Positions 43,318-51,994 of a stretch of 64,000 nucleotides of DNA are shown here, one piece after another. Source of the DNA: Pseudomonas veronii (lineage in GTDB: Bacteria; Pseudomonadota; Gammaproteobacteria; Pseudomonadales; Pseudomonadaceae); contig NZ_JYLL01000015.1 in assembly GCF_001439695.1 (NCBI RefSeq), positions 62,001 through 126,000 of the forward strand. The letters are read 5' to 3'. Under the pieces are notes generated by a model. It worked only from the letters and a program-made list of their open reading frames with translations. It searched no databases and had not been told where the DNA came from. Each line of letters starts with the position of its first letter. Within the stretch, counting starts at the first letter, position 1. Both the position numbers and the translations under genes were made by a program.

Positions 43318-44325
43318 CTAGTGATAACCGTCTTCATGGGTGACCTTGCCGCGGAACACGTAGTAGCTCCAGAAGGTGTAGCCCAGGATGAACGGGATGA
43401 TGAACAACGTGCCCACCAGCATGAAGCCCTGGCTTTGCGGCGGCGCGGCAGCGTCCCAGATCGATACCGACGGCGGGATGATGTTCGGCCACAGGCTGAT
43501 CCCCAGGCCGCTGTAGCCGAGGAAGATCAGCACCAGCGTCAGCAGGAACGGCGTGTAGTGCGCGTTGCGCGCCACGGCGCGGATCAGCCCGTACATGGTC
43601 ACCAGCACCAGGATCGGCACCGGCAGGAACCAGAACAGGTTCGGCAGGGTGAACCAGCGCGAGGCGATTTCCGGGTGCGACAGCGGCGTCCAGATACTCA
43701 CGATACCGATCACCGCCAACACCACGAAGGCCAATGGCCGCGCCAGGTCGTGCATCTGCTCCTGCAACTTGCCTTCGGTCTTCATGATCAGCCAGGTGCA
43801 ACCGAGCAACGCGTAGGCCACGATCAGCGCCACGCCGCAGAACATCGTGAACGGCGTCGCCCAATCCAGTGAGCCACCGGCAAACTGGCGATCGACCACC
43901 GGGATGCCGTCGATGAACGCACCCAACGCGACGCCCTGGAAGAACGTGGCCGCCAGCGACCCGCCGATGAACGCCTTGTCCCACAGGTGACGCTTGTGGT
44001 CCTTGGCCTTGAAGCGGAATTCAAAGGCCACGCCGCGAAAGATCAGCCCGATGAGCATCAGCATCAGCGGCAGGTACAACGCCGACAGCACCACCGAATA
44101 GGCCAGCGGGAACGCGCCGAACAATGCCGCGCCGCCCAGTACCAGCCAGGTTTCGTTACCGTCCCAGACCGGGGCGACGGTGTTCATCATCACGTCACGG
44201 TCGGTCTTGCCGGGGATGAACGGAAAGAGGATGCCGATGCCCAGGTCGAAACCGTCCATGACCACGTACATCATGATGCCGAAGATGATGATCACGGCCC
44301 AGATCAGCGGAAGATCAATACCCAT
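43318..44325 (-). CDS. cioB: Cyanide-insensitive ubiquinol oxidase subunit II
   Basis: A 335-residue CydB-family protein with about eight membrane helices and the signature GFDLGIGILFPFIPGKTDRDVMMNTVAPVWDGNETWLV. The start at 44325 has AAGGGGC upstream and lies one base after the cioA stop, so the genes are tightly coupled. Confidence 0.94.
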   Translation of the reverse strand: MGIDLPLIWAVIIIFGIMMYVVMDGFDLGIGILFPFIPGKTDRDVMMNTVAPVWDGNETWLVLGGAALFGAFPLAYSVVLSALYLPLMLMLIGLIFRGVAFEFRFKAKDHKRHLWDKAFIGGSLAATFFQGVALGAFIDGIPVVDRQFAGGSLDWATPFTMFCGVALIVAYALLGCTWLIMKTEGKLQEQMHDLARPLAFVVLAVIGIVSIWTPLSHPEIASRWFTLPNLFWFLPVPILVLVTMYGLIRAVARNAHYTPFLLTLVLIFLGYSGLGISLWPNIIPPSVSIWDAAAPPQSQGFMLVGTLFIIPFILGYTFWSYYVFRGKVTHEDGYH

Positions 44326-44326
44326 C

Positions 44327-45766
44327 TCAATGCCCCTTATGCTGGAGGTCGACGTGATCGTCATCGCTGCCGTCATCGGCCGCCGACAACGGCCGCGCCG
44401 GTGTGCGTTTCTGGCCTGGGCCACCGTGGGTTGGCTCGATGCCGTCGTGGGCCACCGGGCCTTTGCGCACCAGGCGCATCATGTAGCCCAAACCAGCGCC
44501 GAACAGCGCGAAGTACACCACCACGAACAGCACCAGGGTGATGCTCATCTGCGCCAGGCTATGCCCGGAGGACGCATCCGCAGTCCGCATCAGCCCGTAG
44601 ACCACCCACGGCTGGCGGCCGATCTCGGTGGTGAACCAACCGGCGAGAAGCGCGATCAAGCCGGATGGGCCCATCCACAACGCCAGGTACAGGAACGGCC
44701 GGGACGTATACATCTTGCCGCCCCGACGCAGCCAAAGGCTGAACAGGCCGGTGAAGATCATCAGGAAACCCAGGCCGACCATGACCCGGAACGACCAGAA
44801 CACGATGGTCGAGTTGGGGCGGTCCTCAGGCGGGAACTCCTTGAGCGCCGGTACCTGTTTGTCCAGGGAGTGGGTCAGGATCAGGCTGCCGAGGTAGGGA
44901 ATTTCCACCGCGTACTTGGTTTTTTCCGCCTTCATGTCGGGCCAGCCGAACAGGATCAGCGGCGTCGGCTCGTTGCCGATGTTTTCCCAGTGGCCTTCGA
45001 TCGCGGCGATTTTCGCCGGTTGGTGCTGCAGGGTGTTGAGGCCGTGGAAGTCACCGATCACTGCCTGGATAGGCGCGACAATCAGCGCCATCCACATGGC
45101 CATCGACAGCATCTTGCGGATCGCCGGGTTGTCCTTGCCACGCAGCAAATGCCAGGCCGCCGAAGAACCGACGAAGAACGCCGTCGCCACAAACGCCGCC
45201 GTGGCCATGTGCATCAGGCGGTAGGGGAACGAGGGGTTGAAGATCACGGCCAGCCAGTCCGTGGGGATCACGCGGCCGTCGATGATTTCAAAGCCCTGGG
45301 GAGTCTGCATCCAACTGTTGGAGGCGAGAATCCAGAAGGTCGAAATCAGCGTGCCGACGGCCACCATCACGGTCGCGAAGAAGTGCAGCTTGCGCCCCAC
45401 CTTGTTCCAGCCGAACAGCATCACGCCGAGGAAACCGGCCTCGAGGAAGAAGGCCGTGAGCACTTCATACGTCAGCAGCGGCCCGGTGACGGAGCCGGCG
45501 AAGTCCGAGAAGCGGCTCCAGTTGGTGCCGAACTGGTACGCCATGACCAAGCCGGAGACCACGCCCATGCCGAAGTTGACGGCAAAGACCTTCGACCAGA
45601 AATGGTAGAGGTCACGGTAGGTATCGTTATGGGTCTTGAGCCACAAGCCTTCCAGCACCGCAAGGTAACTCGCCAGGCCGATGGTGATCGCCGGGAACAG
45701 GATGTGGAACGAGATAGTAAACGCGAACTGAATTCGGGCGAGATCTAGCGCCTCCAAACCGAACAT
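44327..45766 (-). CDS. cioA: Cyanide-insensitive ubiquinol oxidase subunit I
   Basis: A 479-residue CydA-family protein with the haem-binding segment ARIQFAFTISFHILFPAITIG near the N-terminus and GWFTTEIGRQPWVVYGLMRT. The short total length compared with about 520 residues for E. coli CydA implies the short Q-loop of the cyanide-insensitive CIO branch. It oxidises ubiquinol and reduces oxygen without pumping protons, supporting respiration under cyanide or redox stress. AGAGGAAG precedes the ATG at 45766. A perfect ANR box lies about 160 bases upstream. Confidence 0.94.
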   Translation of the reverse strand: MFGLEALDLARIQFAFTISFHILFPAITIGLASYLAVLEGLWLKTHNDTYRDLYHFWSKVFAVNFGMGVVSGLVMAYQFGTNWSRFSDFAGSVTGPLLTYEVLTAFFLEAGFLGVMLFGWNKVGRKLHFFATVMVAVGTLISTFWILASNSWMQTPQGFEIIDGRVIPTDWLAVIFNPSFPYRLMHMATAAFVATAFFVGSSAAWHLLRGKDNPAIRKMLSMAMWMALIVAPIQAVIGDFHGLNTLQHQPAKIAAIEGHWENIGNEPTPLILFGWPDMKAEKTKYAVEIPYLGSLILTHSLDKQVPALKEFPPEDRPNSTIVFWSFRVMVGLGFLMIFTGLFSLWLRRGGKMYTSRPFLYLALWMGPSGLIALLAGWFTTEIGRQPWVVYGLMRTADASSGHSLAQMSITLVLFVVVYFALFGAGLGYMMRLVRKGPVAHDGIEPTHGGPGQKRTPARPLSAADDGSDDDHVDLQHKGH

Positions 45767-45922
45767 AAGTCTTCCTCTGTCAGGTAATACCGAATGCTGG
45801 CTGGAGGCCGCATCCACTGCCCCCACGGATATGGAGTGTGGCGAATTTCAATTCGTTTCTTTTTTTACCAACCACGTAGGGAGTCAGGCCTTGCGGCCGC
45901 CAGAACAAATCCTGAAATAGCT

Positions 45923-45936
45923 TTGATCTGGATCAA
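45923..45936. promoter_or_regulatory. Perfect ANR/FNR box in cioA upstream region
   Basis: TTGAT-ctgg-ATCAA matches the FNR/ANR consensus exactly. ANR represses cioAB at low oxygen in P. aeruginosa. Here the box lies 157 bases upstream of cioA and 148 bases upstream of the divergent MFS gene, so either or both could respond. Confidence 0.8.
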
Positions 45937-46083
45937 TCACAGTCAAAAGAGTAGTCCCATTTTGGTAATTGGCCTGTGTGGTCTTTTGCCGCGTGACAGC
46001 TTGCCTCAGCGCAGTTTCTGCAACTGTTTGTTACAGCTTGATGCTAATCTCGGGTTTCCCTACCGCGCTGGCCCGAACTCCCG

Positions 46084-47322
46084 ATGCCCAATGAACCCGC
46101 GTTGCTGTTGCGTCACCACCGCCCTTTCATCGCGTTCTGGCTGGCGCGGATCTTCACCGCCAGCGGCTTCCAAATGCTCACCGTGGCCATCGGCTGGAAC
46201 CTCTATCAACTGACCGGCAACGTGCTGGACCTTGGCCTGGTCGGCCTGGTGGAATTCGTTCCCCGCGTGCTGTTCATGCTGCACACCGGGCATGTGGCCG
46301 ACCGCTATGATCGGCGCAAGGTGGCGGCTATCTGTCAGACCGTGCAGGCGCTGATTGCCGTGTCCCTGGCCATTGGCGGCCTGACCGGCAATGTGACCCG
46401 CGAGATGATCTTTATCCTCGCCTTCCTGCTCGGCGCCGCGCGCTCCTTTGAAATGCCCACCACCCAAGCGCTGCTCCCGAGCATCGTGCCCAGCACGCTG
46501 TTCCCGCGCGCCGTGGCCTCGTCGCAATCGGCCCAGCAACTGGCAACCATCGTCGCCCCGGCCCTCGGCGGTTTGCTCTATGCGTTCGGCAGCGTGTGGG
46601 TGTATGGCCCGACCGTGGTGCTGTACCTCATTGCCTGCACGCTGACCCTCAACCTGCCCGCGCGCCAGACGCCGCTGAACAAGGCCAAGGCCACGATGGA
46701 CTCGCTGCTGGCCGGGATTCGCTTTATCCGCAGCCGCCCGGACATCCTCGGGGCGATTTCCCTCGACCTGTTCGCCGTGCTGCTCGGCGGTGCCACCGCG
46801 TTGCTGCCGGTGTTCGCCAAGGACATCCTGCTGACCGGCGCCTGGGGCCTGGGCCTGCTGCGTTCGGCGCCGGCGGTGGGCGCGCTGTTGATGTCGTTGT
46901 GGCTGGAGCGCTTCTCGGTCGACCGACACGTGGGCCGTGTGATGTTTACCGCCGTCGGGGTGTTCGGGGTGGCGACCATCGCTTTCGGCCTGTCCACCTC
47001 GTTCTGGTTTTCCCTGGCGGTGCTGGTGGTGTTGGGCGCGGCCGACATGATCAGCATGGTGATCCGCGCATCCTTCGTGCAATTGGAAACCCCAGACGAC
47101 ATGCGCGGGCGGGTCAGTGCGGTCAACGGCCTGTTTATCGGCGCGTCGAATCAACTGGGCGAGTTCGAATCCGGGATCACCGCCCACTGGTTCGGCACCG
47201 TGCCCGCCGTGGTCATGGGCGGGATCGGCACGTTGGTGGTGACCGGGACGTGGATCAAACTGTTCCCGACCCTGGCTCACCGCGACCGCATGCATGTGCC
47301 GCTGGACGAAGCCAAGGGCTGA
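46084..47322 (+). CDS. MFS transporter, EntS-like exporter family
   Basis: A 412-residue protein with 12 membrane helices of the major facilitator type that includes siderophore and macrolide exporters (start LLLRHHRPFIAFWLARIFTASGFQML, then ADRYDRRKVAAICQ between helices 2 and 3). It probably exports a small molecule; the substrate is unknown. It is divergent from cioA and shares the region with the ANR box. Confidence 0.82.
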   Translation: MPNEPALLLRHHRPFIAFWLARIFTASGFQMLTVAIGWNLYQLTGNVLDLGLVGLVEFVPRVLFMLHTGHVADRYDRRKVAAICQTVQALIAVSLAIGGLTGNVTREMIFILAFLLGAARSFEMPTTQALLPSIVPSTLFPRAVASSQSAQQLATIVAPALGGLLYAFGSVWVYGPTVVLYLIACTLTLNLPARQTPLNKAKATMDSLLAGIRFIRSRPDILGAISLDLFAVLLGGATALLPVFAKDILLTGAWGLGLLRSAPAVGALLMSLWLERFSVDRHVGRVMFTAVGVFGVATIAFGLSTSFWFSLAVLVVLGAADMISMVIRASFVQLETPDDMRGRVSAVNGLFIGASNQLGEFESGITAHWFGTVPAVVMGGIGTLVVTGTWIKLFPTLAHRDRMHVPLDEAKG

Positions 47323-47370
47323 ACCTCACCACCAGCCGGTGCGGATATCCGTGACGTTCAGGGCCATTGA

Positions 47371-47817
47371 TCAGCGGATATTGAGCTGGGTATTCAAGGT
47401 ATTTCGCGGCGCGTTGATCGACGTGTTGCTGTATTCGAACCAGCCTTGGGCTTCGACGTTCAGGTCGAACACATAGATGTAGCCCATCAACGTGCCCGCG
47501 CCATTGCAGGCCTGGCTGACGTTGCCGACCTGGCACACCGCGGTGCGTTGCCCGTTGAGTACTGCGCCATTGAAGCGACCCATCGGGTTGTTGCCCAGGC
47601 CAACCTCCATCACCGACACCTGGGTGGGCCCACGGTGCGTACACATCTGTGTGCTCTGGGAGCGCTCCGGAATCGTTTCCACACACCCGGCCGACTCGAC
47701 CTTGAACACCCGCACCTCGCTCAAGGCCGGTGCAGTCGCGCCCCACGCCGGTGCCGCGCCTAACCACGCGCTGATACAAGCGATCAGAGCTAGACTCCAC
47801 GGGTTGGCTTTTTTCAT
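47371..47817 (-). CDS. Secreted DUF4879-like protein
   Basis: A 148-residue protein with a clear signal peptide (SLALIACISAWLGAAPAWG), two likely disulfide pairs (C-E-T, M-C-T-H, AVC, QACNG) and a beta-rich end YIYVFDLNVEAQGWFEYSNTSINAP. This resembles the YolA/DUF4879 secreted family as I remember it. Function unknown. Monocistronic. Confidence 0.6.
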   Translation of the reverse strand: MKKANPWSLALIACISAWLGAAPAWGATAPALSEVRVFKVESAGCVETIPERSQSTQMCTHRGPTQVSVMEVGLGNNPMGRFNGAVLNGQRTAVCQVGNVSQACNGAGTLMGYIYVFDLNVEAQGWFEYSNTSINAPRNTLNTQLNIR

Positions 47818-48039
47818 GCTGTCGATGACCCTGAATTAAACATCGGCGCAGTATGCCTCAAGGCCATGATTCACAGCCATGCGCCACAAAGCCAAGCCCG
47901 TGCGCCACACGGCCTCGGCTGCTGGTATGATGCGCCGCTTTTTCCGATCCTCTCTGAAACCACAGGCGCTTGGCGCAATTTGTGCTTTGACTTAGAGGTC
48001 AACAAATAACGACGCAACATAGCGTCACAGGGAGCAGGC

Positions 48040-49335
48040 ATGCTGGAAAAGCTGTTTCAACTCAAAGCACACAACACGAACGTGCGAACCGAGATCCTCG
48101 CGGGCATCACGACATTCCTGGCCATGGCCTACATTTTGTTCGTGAACCCGAGCATCCTCGGCGAAACCGGCATGGACAAGGGCGCAGTGTTCGTCGCCAC
48201 CTGCCTGGCAGCGGCCATCGGTTCGACCGTGATGGGCTTGATCGCCAACTACCCGATCGCGCTGGCGCCGGGCATGGGCCTCAATGCCTTCTTTACCTAC
48301 ACCGTGGTCCTGCACATGGGCCATACCTGGCAAGTGGCGCTGGGGGCGGTGTTCATTTCGGCGGTGCTGTTCTTCATGCTGTCGATCTTCCGCATCCGTG
48401 AATGGATCATCAACAGCATCCCCCTGCCCCTGCGCTCGGCGATTGCTGCCGGTATCGGCCTGTTCCTGGCGCTGATCGCCCTGCACAACGCCGGGATCGT
48501 GGTGAGCAACTCGGCCACCATGGTCGGCCTGGGCGACCTGAAACAACCGGCACCGATCCTCGCCGCCCTCGGTTTCGCGCTGATCGTCGCGCTGGAAGCC
48601 CTGGCGGTACGCGGCGCGGTGCTGATCGGCATCCTGGCGGTGACCATTGTCTCCATTCTGCTCGGCGTGACCCCGTTCGGCGGCGTGACCTCGATGCCAC
48701 CGTCCCTGGCCCCGACCTTCCTGCAGCTGGATATCAAGGGCGCGCTGGACATCGGCCTGGTCAGCGTGATCTTCGCGTTCCTGTTCGTCGACCTGTTCGA
48801 CAACTCCGGCACCCTGATCGGCGTGGCCAAGCGCGCCGGGTTGATGGACAAGGATGGCCACATGCCGAAAATGGGCCGTGCGCTGATCGCCGACAGCACC
48901 GCCGCCATGGCCGGTTCGCTGCTGGGCACCTCGACCACCACCAGCTACATCGAATCCGCCGCGGGCGTGAGTGCCGGTGGCCGCACCGGTTTGACCGCGG
49001 TCGTGGTCGCGATCCTGTTCCTGCTGGCACTGTTCTTCTCGCCACTGGCCTCCAGCGTACCGGCCTTCGCCACTGCACCGGCGTTGCTGTTCGTGGCCGT
49101 GCTGATGACCTCGGGCCTGGCGGAAATCGACTGGGATGACATCACTGTTGCAGCGCCGGTGGTGATCACCGCCCTGGCGATGCCCTTCACTTACTCCATC
49201 GCCAACGGCATCGCCTTCGGTTTCATCGCCTGGACCGCCATCAAGCTGCTTTCGGGCCGCTACCGTGAGCTGAACCCGGCGCTGGTGATTCTGTCGATTC
49301 TGTTTGTGATCAAGCTGGGCTGGTTCAACGCATGA
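48040..49335 (+). CDS. NCS2 family purine permease
   Basis: A 431-residue transporter with 13–14 membrane helices. The start (NVRTEILAGITTFLAMAYILFVNPSIL) and the DLFDNSGTLIGVAKRAG and GTSTTTSYIESAAGVSAGGRTGLTA motifs mark the AzgA-like branch, which imports adenine, guanine or hypoxanthine. GGAGCAGG precedes the ATG. An inverted repeat TTGAC-N6-GTCAA (47987–48002) lies 38 bases upstream. Its stop overlaps the trmA start by 4 bases. Confidence 0.9.
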   Translation: MLEKLFQLKAHNTNVRTEILAGITTFLAMAYILFVNPSILGETGMDKGAVFVATCLAAAIGSTVMGLIANYPIALAPGMGLNAFFTYTVVLHMGHTWQVALGAVFISAVLFFMLSIFRIREWIINSIPLPLRSAIAAGIGLFLALIALHNAGIVVSNSATMVGLGDLKQPAPILAALGFALIVALEALAVRGAVLIGILAVTIVSILLGVTPFGGVTSMPPSLAPTFLQLDIKGALDIGLVSVIFAFLFVDLFDNSGTLIGVAKRAGLMDKDGHMPKMGRALIADSTAAMAGSLLGTSTTTSYIESAAGVSAGGRTGLTAVVVAILFLLALFFSPLASSVPAFATAPALLFVAVLMTSGLAEIDWDDITVAAPVVITALAMPFTYSIANGIAFGFIAWTAIKLLSGRYRELNPALVILSILFVIKLGWFNA

Positions 49336-50411
49336 CTTTTGACGCCGCAAGCTACACCGTTCAACTGCAAGACAAGGTCACGCGCTTGCGTGACCTGCTG
49401 GCACCGTTCGACGCGCCACAACCTCAGGTCTTCGACTCGCCCCTGCAGAACTTCCGCCTGCGCGCGGAATTCCGCCTGTGGCGCGAAGCGGGGGAACGCC
49501 ACTACGCAATGTTCTCCCAGGACGACAAGCGCACGCCGATTCTGATCGACGAGTTCCCCATCGCCAGCCAGCGCATCAACCAGTTGATGCCGCAGCTCAA
49601 GGCCGCCTGGCAAGCCAGCGCCGCCCTGAGCCACAAGCTGTTCCAGGTGGAGTTCCTGACCACCTTGGCCGGCGACGCGATGATCACCCTGTGCTATCAC
49701 CGCCCGCTGGACGAGCACTGGCACACCGCCGCGAACCAGCTGGCCGCCGACTTGAACGTGAGCATCATCGGCCGCTCCAAGGGCAAACGCGATGTGATCG
49801 GCCATGACTACGTGGTGGAAAAACTCGACGTCGGTGGCCGCACCTTCAGCTATCGCCAACCCGAAGGCGCTTTCACCCAGCCCAACGGGGCGGTGAACCA
49901 GAAGATGCTCAACTGGGCATACGACGCACTCGGCGATCGCCCGGACGATCTGCTGGAGCTGTACTGCGGCAACGGCAACTTCACCCTGCCGCTGGCCACC
50001 CGCGTGCGCAACGTGCTCGCCACCGAAATCAGCAAGACCTCGGTGAACGCAGCCTTGAGCAACCTCGATGAAAACGCAGTGGATAACGTCACCCTGGTGC
50101 GCCTCTCCGCCGAAGAACTCACCGAAGCGCTGAACGACGTGCGCCCGTTCCGTCGCCTGCACGGCATCGACCTGAAAAGCTACGAATTCGGCAGCGTCTT
50201 CGTCGACCCGCCGCGCGCCGGCATGGACCCGGACACCTGCGAACTGACCCGGCGCTTCGACAACATCCTCTACATCTCCTGCAACCCGGAAACCCTGGCG
50301 GCGAACATTGCGCAACTGCATGACACGCACCGGATTACCCAATGCGCGATGTTCGACCAGTTCCCATGGACGCACCATATGGAGTCCGGGGTGCTGTTGA
50401 CCCGTCGATAA
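49332..50411 (+). CDS. trmA: tRNA (uracil-54-C5)-methyltransferase
   Basis: A 359-residue enzyme that makes ribothymidine at position 54 in the T loop of tRNA. It has the SAM motif LLELYCGNGNFTLPLA, the DPPRAG segment and catalytic Cys in ILYISCNPETLAANI. The 4-base ATGA overlap with the purine permease indicates cotranscription, an unexpected pairing. Confidence 0.96.
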   Translation: MTFDAASYTVQLQDKVTRLRDLLAPFDAPQPQVFDSPLQNFRLRAEFRLWREAGERHYAMFSQDDKRTPILIDEFPIASQRINQLMPQLKAAWQASAALSHKLFQVEFLTTLAGDAMITLCYHRPLDEHWHTAANQLAADLNVSIIGRSKGKRDVIGHDYVVEKLDVGGRTFSYRQPEGAFTQPNGAVNQKMLNWAYDALGDRPDDLLELYCGNGNFTLPLATRVRNVLATEISKTSVNAALSNLDENAVDNVTLVRLSAEELTEALNDVRPFRRLHGIDLKSYEFGSVFVDPPRAGMDPDTCELTRRFDNILYISCNPETLAANIAQLHDTHRITQCAMFDQFPWTHHMESGVLLTRR

Positions 50412-50417
50412 CCTCCC

Positions 50418-50855
50418 TTACGGTTCCTTGCGCGGCCGACCGCCCTTCTTGCCATTGGCTCGGGCGGCGGCGGATTTGGCCGCGCTGCTTTTACGGCCGT
50501 TGTGCGACGCCACCAGGCTCACGGCCAGATCCATCAAGGGCTGGCTGGTCGCAATCAGGCCGGTGATGGAAACATGCAGGTCGCGGGCTTCACAGCACAG
50601 CGCCTTGCCGCCAAAGCCGACCTCCAATTGCTCGAAGTCCTGCGCGGAAAACCCTTCGAACTCCGGAAGACCGGCCACCGGCAACATGATGCGACTGCCA
50701 TCGCTGAAGCCGATGGAGATGCAGTCATCCTCGTAACGCACCGAGCAGGCATTGGCGTACACACGCTTCAGTTTGCGCCCCCGCACTATGGCCTTATCGA
50801 TATCGGCCTCAGTGATCGGTACATCGGGCAAGGTTTTGGCTTTTACGATTTTCAT
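50418..50855 (-). CDS. DUF2442 protein with AT-hook-like tail
   Basis: A 145-residue protein. The central part (YANACSVRYEDDCISIGFSDGSRIMLP) fits DUF2442, and the C-terminus is a basic tail ending KKGGRPRKEP, which contains the GRPRK core of an AT hook and could bind DNA. It is translationally coupled to the upstream DUF4160 gene (4-base overlap). DUF2442/DUF4160 pairs have toxin–antitoxin-like organisation; this would be the antitoxin-like partner. Toxicity is not shown. The stop lies 6 bases from the convergent trmA stop. Confidence 0.75.
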   Translation of the reverse strand: MKIVKAKTLPDVPITEADIDKAIVRGRKLKRVYANACSVRYEDDCISIGFSDGSRIMLPVAGLPEFEGFSAQDFEQLEVGFGGKALCCEARDLHVSITGLIATSQPLMDLAVSLVASHNGRKSSAAKSAAARANGKKGGRPRKEP

Positions 50856-51280
50856 AGATCAATCTCCACACAATCTGGCGCCCTGACCAGATTCAAAAGG
50901 GTTCGCTGCCCCGCCACATCGTGTCGGGCGTTTGCAATCACATAGACGCCACGCCGAATGATCAACCCCGGCACCACCTCGTCGGCGTCCCAATCCCAGG
51001 AATGGTTCTCCAGGCAAACCGTTTGCAGTTTTTCCCACCAGATCCTTCGTACACGAGCCAGGACGTGTCGCTGCATCAACGTCTGGCGAATGCCCTCCAG
51101 AATCCCGGGGGGTGGCCGCCGCCGTTCGGGGTCTACATCCCAAAACTCCACTCGCCCATCCAGAAAGCTGAAACGAAAACGCGCATCCCATTGCTTTCCC
51201 CTGACATGCACGTGAGGCGGGCAATGCTCATCCCTGAGAAACACCGCAATCACATGTCCTTTGTAAGTGCCTACTTTCAT
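50852..51280 (-). CDS. DUF4160 protein, toxin-like partner of DUF2442
   Basis: A 142-residue protein whose N-terminus (YKGHVIAVFLRDEHCPPHVHV) has the acidic residue followed by PPHVHV typical of DUF4160. The later part contains a DUF2442-like strand pattern (GLIIRRGVYVIANARHDVAGQRTLL), so the protein may be longer than the usual DUF4160 unit of about 80–100 residues. It is upstream of and overlaps the DUF2442 gene. A toxin role is inferred only from organisation. Confidence 0.7.
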   Translation of the reverse strand: MKVGTYKGHVIAVFLRDEHCPPHVHVRGKQWDARFRFSFLDGRVEFWDVDPERRRPPPGILEGIRQTLMQRHVLARVRRIWWEKLQTVCLENHSWDWDADEVVPGLIIRRGVYVIANARHDVAGQRTLLNLVRAPDCVEIDL

Positions 51281-51456
51281 CGTAACCCATCCGTTAGGTT
51301 ATTTTCCGCCGGGTAACACTTTTCCATACATCACCCGACAACCGGCTCCTTGATCAGGGCGTTTTTCACAGCGTAGTAACAGCGGGCAAACCGTCGAATA
51401 CGGTCTTGTAACGACTCATGGCAGCACCTGGAAATGCCCGGTCTCACTGATTAACG

Positions 51457-51471
51457 GTTCGATAATCGAAC
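51457..51471. promoter_or_regulatory. PcaR-like palindrome upstream of quinate operon
   Basis: GTTCGAT-A-ATCGAAC is a perfect 15-base palindrome. It differs by one base from the P. putida PcaR-binding sequence as I remember it (GTTCGATAATCGCAC). It lies 82 bases before the aroQ start and 17 bases upstream of a TTGACC (51489–51494) that could be a -35 box, a position suited to activation. Confidence 0.65.
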
Positions 51472-51529
51472 ACATCTACCGCCATCGATTGACCAAATTA
51501 ACCATTCAGTACATTTTATCCGCACAACG

Positions 51530-51537
51530 AACAATAA
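51530..51537 (+). promoter_or_regulatory. Candidate Hfq/Crc CA motif in aroQ leader
   Basis: AACAATAA matches AANAANAA and lies just upstream of the GTGGAG ribosome binding site. It fits catabolite repression of a catabolic operon. Confidence 0.5.
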
Positions 51538-51553
51538 CTGTGGAGATCCCCTT

Positions 51554-51994
51554 ATGCCGCCCATCGTGCTGGTGCTCAACGGCCCCAACCTCAACCTGCT
51601 CGGCACCCGTGAGCCCGCCACCTATGGCCATGAAACCCTGGCCGACATCGCCGCGCTGTGTGGCCGCAGTGCCGAGCAACTGGGGCTGACCATCGAATTT
51701 CGCCAAACCAACCACGAAGGCGAATTGCTCGACTGGATTCACGGCGCCCGCGCCCGTTGCGCCGGTATCGTGATCAACCCGGCGGCCTGGACCCACACCT
51801 CGGTGGCGATTCGCGATGCGCTGGTGGCCAGTGAAGTGCCGGTGATCGAGGTGCATTTATCCAACGTGCATGCGCGCGAGCCGTTTCGTCATCACTCGTT
51901 CGTGTCGCCCATCGCCAAGGCGGTACTCGCCGGGTTTGGCAGCCACGGCTATCACCTGGCCCTGGAACATTTCAGCCGCACGGTGAAAGGATGA
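51554..51994 (+). CDS. aroQ: Type II 3-dehydroquinate dehydratase (quinate catabolism)
   Basis: A 146-residue type II dehydroquinase: NGPNLNLLGTREPATYG at the N-terminus (active-site Asn and Tyr loop) and EVHLSNVHAREPFRHHS. It converts 3-dehydroquinate to 3-dehydroshikimate. Its place beside a quinate/shikimate dehydrogenase, a dehydroshikimate dehydratase and a transporter points to quinate breakdown instead of aromatic synthesis. It overlaps the next gene by 4 bases. Confidence 0.92.
   Translation: MPPIVLVLNGPNLNLLGTREPATYGHETLADIAALCGRSAEQLGLTIEFRQTNHEGELLDWIHGARARCAGIVINPAAWTHTSVAIRDALVASEVPVIEVHLSNVHAREPFRHHSFVSPIAKAVLAGFGSHGYHLALEHFSRTVKG

Noticed and set aside
47987..48040. Purine riboswitch before the NCS2 permease
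   Set aside because: No conserved three-way junction core could be recognised; only a short inverted repeat is present.
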